Shown one piece after another: positions 19,824 to 27,582 of a DNA stretch of 64,000 bases. The translations under genes were made by a program, and so were the position numbers. This DNA comes from Polaromonas sp. (GTDB lineage Bacteria > Pseudomonadota > Gammaproteobacteria > Burkholderiales > Burkholderiaceae_C). Numbering within the stretch: the stretch's first letter is position 1; each line of letters starts with the position of its first letter. The stretch is from positions 1-64,000 of the forward strand of contig NZ_JAQSDN010000009.1 of NCBI RefSeq assembly GCF_029945925.1, read 5' to 3'. The notes below the pieces were generated by a model. The model made no database searches. It worked only from the letters and a program-made list of their open reading frames with translations, and was not told the DNA's origin.

Positions 19824-19867
19824 CCTCACCCGTTCATTTTTTATCCACCACCTGAAAGGTAACTTCA

Positions 19868-20245
19868 ATGAAACTCCATCCCCTCGGTCTGGCCATCTGC
19901 ATTGCACTTTCCAGCACAGCCGCCCTGGCTGCAGGCAACCACGGCCACGACCCCAAATTCGGCGGCGTGGCGGTCGAAACCAAAGCGGGCGATCTGGAAA
20001 TCGTCGCCAAGCCGGATGCCATCGTGATTTACGTCAGCGACCACGGAAAACCCATGAAGCTGGACGGCGCGAAGGCCAAGGTCACGCTGCTCAATGGCAC
20101 CGACAAATCCGAAATCGAGCTCCTGCCTGCCGGCGACAAGCTGCAAGCCAAAGGCGCCTTCAAGGTCGCCAAAGGCACCAAAGGTGTTGCGGTGGTCACG
20201 TTGGCAGGCAAGCCTCCGGCCACGGCGCGTTTTGAGATCAAGTAA
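19868..20245 (+). CDS. Small secreted beta-rich protein of unknown function linked to RND efflux
   Basis: Signal peptide then GNHGHDPKFGGVAVETKAGDLEIVAKPDAIVIYVSDHGKPMKLDGAKAKVTLLNG. Confidence 0.85.
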   Translation: MKLHPLGLAICIALSSTAALAAGNHGHDPKFGGVAVETKAGDLEIVAKPDAIVIYVSDHGKPMKLDGAKAKVTLLNGTDKSEIELLPAGDKLQAKGAFKVAKGTKGVAVVTLAGKPPATARFEIK

Positions 20246-20257
20246 CGCCAAGCGTTC

Positions 20258-20731
20258 TTAAACGTGGCGCTTCTTCGGCACCGCGCGAGATGGGGCTGAG
20301 GCCTGCGCATCGGCCAGCTCGTGCAGCGCTTCAATGATGTGGCAATGGGCGTCCCGGCCGTCGCAGCGGCTGCGCAGGGCCTTGAGGTCTTTTTCCAGCG
20401 CCTTCAGTTCCGCCAGCCGCGCGCGCACATGGCCCAGGTGCCCGTCGAGCGCGTCGCGTGCGGCCGCGCAATCCGTCTTGTTGTTCAGGTCCAGCCCCAG
20501 CAGGGTGCGCACCTCGGCCAGCGACATGTCCATGGCCCGGCACAGGCGGATAAAACGCAGCTGGTGCACATCGCCTTCGCTATACAAACGATAGCTGTTC
20601 TCACCCCGTCCATGCGGGCTGAGCAGGCTTTCCTTTTCATAAAACCGGATGTTCGCGGGGCTGACGCCGCTTTGCCGCGCGGCCTCGCCGATCTGGTAAG
20701 CCCTGGGGGCAGAGAGACTTGACACAGGCAT
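20258..20731 (-). CDS. MerR family metal-responsive regulator (CadR/PbrR type)
   Basis: YQIGEAARQSGVSPANIRFYEKESLLSPHGRGENSYRLYSEGDVHQLRFIRLCRAMDMSL; Cys residues DC...SRCDG...HCH. Confidence 0.92.
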   Translation of the reverse strand: MPVSSLSAPRAYQIGEAARQSGVSPANIRFYEKESLLSPHGRGENSYRLYSEGDVHQLRFIRLCRAMDMSLAEVRTLLGLDLNNKTDCAAARDALDGHLGHVRARLAELKALEKDLKALRSRCDGRDAHCHIIEALHELADAQASAPSRAVPKKRHV

Positions 20732-20734
20732 CGC

Positions 20735-20765
20735 TTGACCTTGAAGTGACTTGAGGGTTTCCAAT
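20735..20765 (+). promoter_or_regulatory. MerR-type promoter/operator of the cation transporter gene
   Basis: TTGACC -35, 19-bp spacer holding dyad ACCTTGAAG-TGA-CTTGAGGGT (20738-20758, 7/9 arm match), -10-like TCCAAT. Confidence 0.7.
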
Positions 20766-20801
20766 CATGCCATCAACACTATGCTTCCGGAGAACCCCTC
20801 G

Positions 20802-21446
20802 ATGTCTGCCCACTGCTGCGACCACGACCACGACGCCACCGCCGCCCAGGCCAACAGCCCGCGCTACCGGAAAATCCTCTGGATCGCACTGCTCATCAAC
20901 TTCACCATGTTTGCGCTGGAAATCGCGGCGGGTTTTCGCTCCGGCTCGGTGTCGCTGCTGGCCGATGCCATCGATTTCTTCGGCGATGCCGCCAACTACG
21001 GCGTGAGCCTGGCGGTGTTGTCCCTGGGCGTGGTCTGGCGTGCCCGTGCCGCACTTCTGAAGGCTTCCAGCATGCTGGCCTTCGGCGTGTTTGTGCTGGC
21101 GCGGGCATGGTGGGTGGCCACCCAGGGCGGTACGCCCGAGGCCTTGACCATGGGCGCGATCGGGCTGCTCGCGCTGATCGCCAACGTGTCGGTTGCGGCC
21201 ATGCTGTATGCCTGGCGCGAAGGCGACGCCAACATGCGCAGCGTCTGGCTGTGCTCGCGCAACGACGCCATCGGCAACCTCGCGGTGATGCTGGCCGCGT
21301 TCGGCGTGTTCGGGACCAGGAGCGCCTGGCCGGACCTGGCCGTGGCGGCGGTCATGGCCAGCCTGGCCATCTGGGGCGGCTGGTCGGTGATGCAGCAGGC
21401 ACGGCGCGAGTTGCGGGCCGGCCGCTTGGCGCAAAAGGCTGCGTGA
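20802..21446 (+). CDS. Cation diffusion facilitator-like cation transporter
   Basis: MSAHCCDHDHD N-terminus; LWIALLINFTMFALEIAAGFRSGSVSLLADAIDFFGDAANYGVSL. Confidence 0.9.
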   Translation: MSAHCCDHDHDATAAQANSPRYRKILWIALLINFTMFALEIAAGFRSGSVSLLADAIDFFGDAANYGVSLAVLSLGVVWRARAALLKASSMLAFGVFVLARAWWVATQGGTPEALTMGAIGLLALIANVSVAAMLYAWREGDANMRSVWLCSRNDAIGNLAVMLAAFGVFGTRSAWPDLAVAAVMASLAIWGGWSVMQQARRELRAGRLAQKAA

Positions 21447-21584
21447 ACAGCTTCACGCCCGCGCAGCGCCGCCAGGTGTTCACGCAGCGGATGCGCAGTT
21501 TCAGCCGGCTGATCCGGCAGGCTGCTGCGGTAACCGAATCACCTTGCTTTTTGAACTTTCCGCCCGCCACCGTATCATCTACTT

Positions 21585-22034
21585 ATGCGACGCCCCCTGT
21601 TCATCGCCATGATCTTCCTGCTGCTCCTGCGCGGGATGGTGGGCGATGCCATGGCTACCGGCATGGCCGCCGGTCATCTGCAACAGGTGGCTTCCGCTAC
21701 AGAATTCGTAGCTGCTTACGCCCATGAATCAAGGGCAGACGGTCATTTTGACCATGACATGGCGATGGAGCCGGCAGCATCCATGACTCATTCGGCGGCA
21801 ATTCCTCCGGATTGCGCAGGACACGCCTCTGGCCAGACTTCCGACCCCATGACCCAGGGCGCCACCGGGCACTGCGACTCCTGCGCCGCCTGCCAGTCCT
21901 GCAACACGGTCGCGCTGTCGCCGGTAACAGCCAGCACCGATTCCCTCGCCATTCCCCCTGCGCGGGCGCATTCGCCGACCGCGCGATTTGCCAGCGCCGT
22001 CGCCGCGCTGGGCCAAAAACCACCCATTTCCTGA
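21585..22034 (+). CDS. His/Cys/Met-containing secreted protein of copper cluster (function unknown)
   Basis: Hydrophobic N-terminus; HFDHDMAMEPAASMTHSAAIPPDCAGH; GHCDSCAACQSC. Confidence 0.7.
   Translation: MRRPLFIAMIFLLLLRGMVGDAMATGMAAGHLQQVASATEFVAAYAHESRADGHFDHDMAMEPAASMTHSAAIPPDCAGHASGQTSDPMTQGATGHCDSCAACQSCNTVALSPVTASTDSLAIPPARAHSPTARFASAVAALGQKPPIS
21695..21752 (+). repeat. Dispersed ~57-bp repeat, copy I (inside CDS)
   Basis: gctacagaattcgtagctgcttacgcccatgaatcaagggcagacggtcatttt. Confidence 0.75.
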
Positions 22035-22145
22035 CTTCCAGGCCCGTACTGGGTCTGTACTTGCCATCCGGCACGGGCAACCTGCCCTTTTTGCCGGATT
22101 CGCGCGATTTTTACGATCGCCCCGCTTGTCCGTCAGGAGATTTTT

Positions 22146-22460
22146 GTGACCTTCCGTATCCTTTTTTGCATGCTGCTCCTGCCGCTGGGCAGCGTCCATG
22201 CGCAAGACGCACCGGCCCCGCAGGCCGCCGACCCCGCGGCGCCCGTGTCGGCGGTGAGCTACCGCTCCGTGTTTGCCGACTTGCCCACCGGCGTGGAAGT
22301 CGGTCGCGAGGACTGGAAAAAAGCCAATGCCGACGTTGGCCGATTCACGCGCGGCCATGTCGACATCCTCAAATCGGAGCAGCAGCAGGCAGCGCCAGCG
22401 GCCCCTGCGGCCACGCCGGATACCGCCCCACCTGCGGCAGCCCATCCCCACACACATTGA
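22146..22460 (+). CDS. Small periplasmic protein of copper cluster (function unknown)
   Basis: Signal peptide MTFRILFCMLLLPLGSVHAQ; YRSVFADLPTGVEVGREDWKKANADVGRFTRGHVDIL; C-terminal HPHTH. Confidence 0.75.
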   Translation: MTFRILFCMLLLPLGSVHAQDAPAPQAADPAAPVSAVSYRSVFADLPTGVEVGREDWKKANADVGRFTRGHVDILKSEQQQAAPAAPAATPDTAPPAAAHPHTH

Positions 22461-22468
22461 GCCTCACC

Positions 22469-23887
22469 ATGTTTTCATTCCAAAAATCCGCAACGGCCCT
22501 GCTGGCGGTCGCGACACTGGCCGGCTGTGCCAGCCTGTCGCCCGACGGCAACCAGACGGACATCAACACCCTGACCGCCGGCAAAACAGCGGGCATCAAC
22601 GCGCCGGTCGGGCGCGGCGACAGCGCGGAGACCCGCGACGCGGTGACGCGGCTGCTGGCCGGGCCGCTGACCGCCGAGTCGGCCGTGCGTATTGCGCTGC
22701 TGAACAACCCGGGCATCCACGCCTCCATGGCCTCACTGGGTATCAGTGATGCCGACCGCGTGCGCGCCGGCACGCTGCCGAACCCGCATTTCTCGATTGG
22801 CCGTTTCGTCGAAGGCAGCAAGGTGGAGATCGAGCGCGGCATCGGCTTCAACGTCATCGGCCTGCTGACCCTGCCCTGGCGCGCCAGATACCAGAACCAG
22901 CAGCATGAGGTGGCCAAACTGCAGGCCGCGCAGGAGGTCGTCAAACTCGCCTCTGACACGCGCAAGGCCTGGATCAACGCCGTCGCCGCCCAGCAGACCG
23001 CCAGCTACATGAAGGACGCGAAGGAGGCGGCCGAGGCCAGCGGTGAACTGGCGCGGCGCCTGGCACGTGTGGGCAACTGGAGCAAGCTGAACCAGGCGCG
23101 CGAGCAGGCTTTTGTCGCGGATGCTGCGGCACAACTGGCACGCAGCCAGAACGCAGCTTATGCCGCACGCGAAAAACTCACACGACTGATGGGCCTGTGG
23201 GGCGCGCAGACGCAGTTCACGCTCAGTGATCGCCTGCCGGAGCTGCCGAAAACCATCGCCGACATGCCGGACATCGAGGCCCGCGCGCTGCGCGACCGCC
23301 TCGACGTGCGCGCCAGCATGGCGCAGGCAGGCTACGTCGCCGACAACATGGGCTTGACGCGCAGCACCGGCTTCATCAATGCCCTCGACGCCAAGTATTC
23401 ACGCAACACCACCTTTGACAATGCCTCGGGCGACAAGGAGATCAAGCGCGGCTGGGAGCTGGAGCTGCCACTGCCGATTTTTGACTGGGGCGGCGCCAGC
23501 AACGCGCGCGCGCAGGGCCAGTACATGCAGTCGGTGGCGCGTGTGCGCGAAACAGCCATCCAGGCCCGCTCCGAGGCGCGCGAAAGTTACCACGCCTGGC
23601 GCACCGCGCATGACCTGGCGCTGCATTACCGCGACGAGGTGGTGCCGCTGCGCAAGTTCATCAACAACGAACTGCTGCTGCGTTACAACGGCATGCTCAG
23701 CAGCGTGTTCGAGTTGCTGGCCGATACACGCACCAGCATCACGGCGGTCAACGCCAGCATCGAAGCGCAGCGCGACTTCTGGCTGGCCGACACCGACCTG
23801 CAAACCACACTGACAGGGACCTCCGCCGGCATGGCGCCCCTGGCCGCCGGCGCTGCTGCCAGCGGCAGCGACGCCAAAGGACATTGA
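22469..23887 (+). CDS. TolC family outer membrane lipoprotein
   Basis: MFSFQKSATALLAVATLAGCASL lipobox; LLNNPGIHASMASLGISDADRVRAGTLPNPHFSIGRF. Confidence 0.9.
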   Translation: MFSFQKSATALLAVATLAGCASLSPDGNQTDINTLTAGKTAGINAPVGRGDSAETRDAVTRLLAGPLTAESAVRIALLNNPGIHASMASLGISDADRVRAGTLPNPHFSIGRFVEGSKVEIERGIGFNVIGLLTLPWRARYQNQQHEVAKLQAAQEVVKLASDTRKAWINAVAAQQTASYMKDAKEAAEASGELARRLARVGNWSKLNQAREQAFVADAAAQLARSQNAAYAAREKLTRLMGLWGAQTQFTLSDRLPELPKTIADMPDIEARALRDRLDVRASMAQAGYVADNMGLTRSTGFINALDAKYSRNTTFDNASGDKEIKRGWELELPLPIFDWGGASNARAQGQYMQSVARVRETAIQARSEARESYHAWRTAHDLALHYRDEVVPLRKFINNELLLRYNGMLSSVFELLADTRTSITAVNASIEAQRDFWLADTDLQTTLTGTSAGMAPLAAGAAASGSDAKGH

Positions 23888-23888
23888 C

Positions 23889-25307
23889 ATGAACATCAAC
23901 AACGAACGCAGACGATTTTTTGCCGGTGCAGCCGCTGCCACGGTGACCGCGGTGGCCGCCAGCGCGGTGAGCCGCGTCGCCATGGCCGCCCTGCCCGAGC
24001 CGGTGTTGCAGGACAAGCCCGACACCATGCCGCCGCTGGTCCCCGGCACGGGCCGGCCCTACAACCCGGTGGTCACGCTCAACGGCTGGACCCTGCCCTG
24101 GCGCATGAACAACGGTGTGAAGGAATTTCACCTGGTGGCCGAGCCGGTGGTGCGCGAGATGGCGCCAGGCTTCAAGGCCAACATGTGGGGCTACAACGGG
24201 CAAAGCCCCGGCCCGACCATCGAGGTGGTGGAAGGCGACCGCGTGCGCATTTTTGTCACCAACAAGCTGCCCGAACACACCAGCGTGCACTGGCACGGCC
24301 AGCGCCTGCCCAACGGCATGGATGGTGTGTCGGGCCTGACCCAGCCGGCCATTCCGGTCGGCAAGACTTTTGTGTATGAGTTTGTCGCGCGGCGGCCCGG
24401 CACCTTCATGTACCACCCGCACGCCGACGAGATGACGCAGATGGCCATGGGCATGATGGGTTTCTGGATCACCCACCCGAGAGCGAAACACCCGCTGATC
24501 GACGAGGTGGACCGCGACTTCGTGTTCCTGCTCAACGCCTACGACATCGACCCCGGCAGCATGACACCCAAAATCATGACCATGCTGGACTTCAACCTGT
24601 GGTCGTGGAACAGCCGGGTCTTCCCGGGCATCGACACGCTCAACGTGCGCCAGGGCGACAAGGTGCGCATACGCATGGGCAACCTGACCATGACCAACCA
24701 CCCGATCCACCTGCACGGCCATGAATTTTTGGTGACCGGCACCGACGGCGGCCCCACGCCGAAATCGACGCGCTGGTACGAGGTGACCACCGATGTCGCG
24801 GTGGGCCAGATGCGGCAGATCGAATTTCTGGCCGACGAGGAAGGCGACTGGGCCTTCCACTGCCACAAGAGCCACCACACCATGAATGCGATGGGCCACG
24901 ACGTGCCAACCATGATAGGTGTGGACCACCGCGGCCTGATCAAAAAGCTGCAGAAGGCCGTGCCCGACTACATGGTCATGGGCGAACGCGGCATGGCCGA
25001 CATGGGCGAGATGGAAATGGAAATCCCCGAGAACACCGCCCCCATGATGACCGGCACCGGCCCGTTCGGCTCGGTCGAAATGGGCGGCATGTTCAGCATG
25101 CTCAAGGTGCGCAAAAACCAGAAGCCCGGCGACTACAAGGACCCGGGCTGGTACAAGCACCCGGCCGGCACAGTCGCCTACGAATGGACCGGCGCACTGC
25201 CCGACCCGGCGCGCCCGCGCGCGGGCAGCAAGGCCATGCCGGCCGCCTCACCGGGCCCCGTGACACAGGTCCAGATCCGAAAACCTTCCGGCCATGCCGG
25301 CCACTGA
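23889..25307 (+). CDS. Multicopper oxidase (CopA-like), Tat-type signal
   Basis: NERRRFFAGAAAATVTAVAA; copper motifs HWHGQ, HPHADE, HPIHLHGHEF, FHCHKSHHTMNAM. Confidence 0.93.
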   Translation: MNINNERRRFFAGAAAATVTAVAASAVSRVAMAALPEPVLQDKPDTMPPLVPGTGRPYNPVVTLNGWTLPWRMNNGVKEFHLVAEPVVREMAPGFKANMWGYNGQSPGPTIEVVEGDRVRIFVTNKLPEHTSVHWHGQRLPNGMDGVSGLTQPAIPVGKTFVYEFVARRPGTFMYHPHADEMTQMAMGMMGFWITHPRAKHPLIDEVDRDFVFLLNAYDIDPGSMTPKIMTMLDFNLWSWNSRVFPGIDTLNVRQGDKVRIRMGNLTMTNHPIHLHGHEFLVTGTDGGPTPKSTRWYEVTTDVAVGQMRQIEFLADEEGDWAFHCHKSHHTMNAMGHDVPTMIGVDHRGLIKKLQKAVPDYMVMGERGMADMGEMEMEIPENTAPMMTGTGPFGSVEMGGMFSMLKVRKNQKPGDYKDPGWYKHPAGTVAYEWTGALPDPARPRAGSKAMPAASPGPVTQVQIRKPSGHAGH

Positions 25308-25321
25308 TTCAATGGACACCC

Positions 25322-25909
25322 ATGACAACCCGATTTACTCTCAAATTAATAGCTGCCGGCGCTTTACTGATGGGGGCTGGAGGCACATTTGGCCAACATT
25401 CGCACCAGCCGTCACATAACGCCAGCCCTTATGCAGGTCAGCAAATACGCGAGATCAAGGCCCTCTCGTCCACCCAGACCGCCGACCTGCTGGCCGGCCA
25501 GGGCATGGAACTGGCCAAGGCCGCCGAACTCAACGGCTACCCCGGGCCCATGCACACGCTGGAGCTGGCCGCGCAACTCGAACTGAGCGCGGAACAGAAG
25601 CAGGCCAGCGAAACGCTGATGAACCGCCACAAGGCGGAGGCTCGGGACCTGGGCACCCAGCTGGTGGAAGCCGAACGTGCGCTGGATCAGGCTTTTGCGT
25701 CGCGCCAGATCGATGCAACCCGGCTGGCGGCCCACACCGAAAGCATAGGCCGGCTGCAGGCCCTGCTGCGCAAGTCGCATCTGGACACCCATCTGCAGCA
25801 AGCCGCGCTGCTGACACCTGCGCAGATCACCCGTTATGCGCAGCTGCGCGCTTATGCCGGGCCCGCCGCTGGCGCAGCACCAGCCACCGCTCCCATTCAC
25901 AAGCACTGA
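25322..25909 (+). CDS. Spy/CpxP-like periplasmic protein
   Basis: Signal peptide, GMELAKAAELNGYPGPMHTLELAAQLELSAEQKQASETLMNRHKAEARDLGTQL helical Spy/LTXXQ-like. Confidence 0.8.
   Translation: MTTRFTLKLIAAGALLMGAGGTFGQHSHQPSHNASPYAGQQIREIKALSSTQTADLLAGQGMELAKAAELNGYPGPMHTLELAAQLELSAEQKQASETLMNRHKAEARDLGTQLVEAERALDQAFASRQIDATRLAAHTESIGRLQALLRKSHLDTHLQQAALLTPAQITRYAQLRAYAGPAAGAAPATAPIHKH
25338..25394 (+). repeat. Dispersed ~57-bp repeat, copy D (encodes the signal peptide of the Spy-like protein)
   Basis: ctctcaaattaatagctgccggcgctttactgatgggggctggaggcacatttgg. Confidence 0.75.
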
Positions 25910-25926
25910 TCCGAAAGAAACACTTC

Positions 25927-26427
25927 ATGAAAAAACTTCACCCTTTCCTCGCCGCGCTGCTGCTCGCAGGCGCCACCACCTTGAGCCTTGCCCACGGAGA
26001 CGATCCGAAAACCGGCAAGGCCGCCGTGGTTGCCAAAGAGCAAAAGGAATGGGGCATCGCCGGCGACGCCAAATCCGTCACCCGCACCGTGACCCTGACC
26101 ATGGACGACAACATGCGTTTCACGCCCGACAAGCTGAGCTTCAAGCAGGGGGAGACCGTGCGCTTTGTCATCCGCAACCAGGGCAAGATGCTGCACGAGC
26201 TGGTCATCGGCACGAAAAAGGAGCTCGATGAACATGCCGCCCTGATGCTGAAGTTCCCCACCATGCAGCACGACGAACCCTACATGGCCCACGTCGGCGC
26301 CGGCAAACGCGGCGGCCTGATCTGGACTTTCAACCGCCCCGGCGAATTTGACTTTGCCTGCCTGATCGCCGGCCACTACCAGGCGGGCATGGTTGGCAAG
26401 ATCAGCGTCGCCGCGGCAACCCACTAA
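25927..26427 (+). CDS. Cupredoxin domain protein
   Basis: TVTLTMDDNMRFTPDKLSFKQGETVRFVIRNQGKMLHELVIG...FDFACLIAGHYQAGMVGKISV type-1 Cu ligands H/C/H/M. Confidence 0.92.
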   Translation: MKKLHPFLAALLLAGATTLSLAHGDDPKTGKAAVVAKEQKEWGIAGDAKSVTRTVTLTMDDNMRFTPDKLSFKQGETVRFVIRNQGKMLHELVIGTKKELDEHAALMLKFPTMQHDEPYMAHVGAGKRGGLIWTFNRPGEFDFACLIAGHYQAGMVGKISVAAATH

Positions 26428-26467
26428 CCCATTAACCCGCTAACGCGTTAACCCGATAGCCCGATAA
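26420..26467 (+). repeat. Six tandem 8-bp units CCCRNTAA-like
   Basis: cccactaa cccattaa cccgctaa cgcgttaa cccgatag cccgataa; first unit contains the cupredoxin stop codon. Confidence 0.85.
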
Positions 26468-26502
26468 CCCCCGACGACACCCAATCCCTCAAGGAGCATC
26501 TC

Positions 26503-26970
26503 ATGCAAAGACGATTTTTTGTACAAGCCATGGCCAGCCTCACCGGGACCGCTCTGCTGGCACCCACGCTGATGGCACAGACCCGGCCGCAGGTCGAAGT
26601 CTGGAAAGACCCCAACTGCGGTTGCTGCAAGGACTGGGTGGTCCACATGGAAGCCAACGGTTTCGATGTCAAGGTGCACGATAGCGGCAACACTGCCGCC
26701 CGGAAACGGCTGGGCGTGCCCGACAAGCTCGGCTCCTGCCACACCGCGCTGGTCGGCGGCTACGCCATCGAAGGCCATGTGCCGGCCCGCGAGGTGCATC
26801 GCCTGCTCAAGGAACGTCCGGCCGCTGTCGGCCTGTCGGTGCCTGGCATGCCGGTTGGCTCGCCCGGCATGGATGGCCCCGAGTACGGCACGCGCAAGGA
26901 CCCGTATGACGTGGTGCTCATCAGCCGCAGCGGGACGACCCGCGTTTATCAAAGTTATCACCGCGCCTGA
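26503..26970 (+). CDS. DUF411 domain-containing metal-binding protein
   Basis: VEVWKDPNCGCCKDWVVHMEANGFDVKVHDSGNTAARKRLGVPDKLGSCHTALVGGYAIEGHVPA. Confidence 0.94.
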   Translation: MQRRFFVQAMASLTGTALLAPTLMAQTRPQVEVWKDPNCGCCKDWVVHMEANGFDVKVHDSGNTAARKRLGVPDKLGSCHTALVGGYAIEGHVPAREVHRLLKERPAAVGLSVPGMPVGSPGMDGPEYGTRKDPYDVVLISRSGTTRVYQSYHRA

Positions 26971-26990
26971 GCGCATTCAAGGGAATTGAC

Positions 26991-27278
26991 ATGAAATACT
27001 TCACCACACTGATCGCCACCCTCGTGACGTCGGCCGCGTTCGCGCAGGCTGCCCTGCCCGTCTCTGAAGCCGAGGTCCGCAAGGTCGACAAGGACGCCGG
27101 CAAGATCACCCTCAAACACGGCGAAATCAAGAACCTGGACATGCCGCCCATGAGCATGGTGTTCCAGGTCAAGGACAAGGCCCTGCTCGACAAGGTCCAG
27201 GCCGGTGACAAGATCAGCTTCACGGCCGACAAGGTCAACGGCGCCTATACGGTGATGTCGATCGAGCCGGCCAAATAA
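26991..27278 (+). CDS. CusF-like copper-binding periplasmic protein
   Basis: AEVRKVDKDAGKITLKHGEIKNLDMPPMSMVFQVKDKALLDKVQAGDKISFTADKVNG. Confidence 0.93.
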   Translation: MKYFTTLIATLVTSAAFAQAALPVSEAEVRKVDKDAGKITLKHGEIKNLDMPPMSMVFQVKDKALLDKVQAGDKISFTADKVNGAYTVMSIEPAK

Positions 27279-27582
27279 ACATGAGCCGCGGCCAGCGAGT
27301 GCAAGAAAGCCGTATTCGCATTGGCTGGATTGATGCTGGCGTTCAGTGGCGTGCTGCAATGGCGCAACCGGTCTGCTTCCCGCGCGCTCGATCCGGCACT
27401 GCGCCAGGCCTGCCTGCGCACCCGGAAAACTTCAACCCGGGTGTGCGGTGTGAGCGCGGTGATCTACCTCCCGGGCGGCTGGTTTGCATTCAATCAGCAG
27501 TGGCTGGACACGTTCTGACCGTGCTACCTGCGAGGCGCTTTCTCACAGGTCACGCATCGCCCTGAAATCCGGCCGAAGCTTG

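Noticed and set aside
20247-20273. Possible bidirectional terminator between the RND-linked small protein and merR
   Set aside because: CGCCA-AGCGTT/AACG-TGGCG pairing has a bulge and no convincing T-run; too weak to annotate.
21551-21578. Sigma-70-like promoter TTGAAC-16-TATCAT before the copper operon
   Set aside because: Would place the transcription start on or next to the ATG (leaderless); spacing is short and there is no regulator motif, so not asserted.
27281-27565. Small ORFs after the CusF-like gene (27281-27565, 27321-27518)
   Set aside because: 27321 frame could encode a short membrane protein (ALAGLMLAFSGVLQWR...) but no start/RBS or family support; left unannotated as a possible degraded gene.
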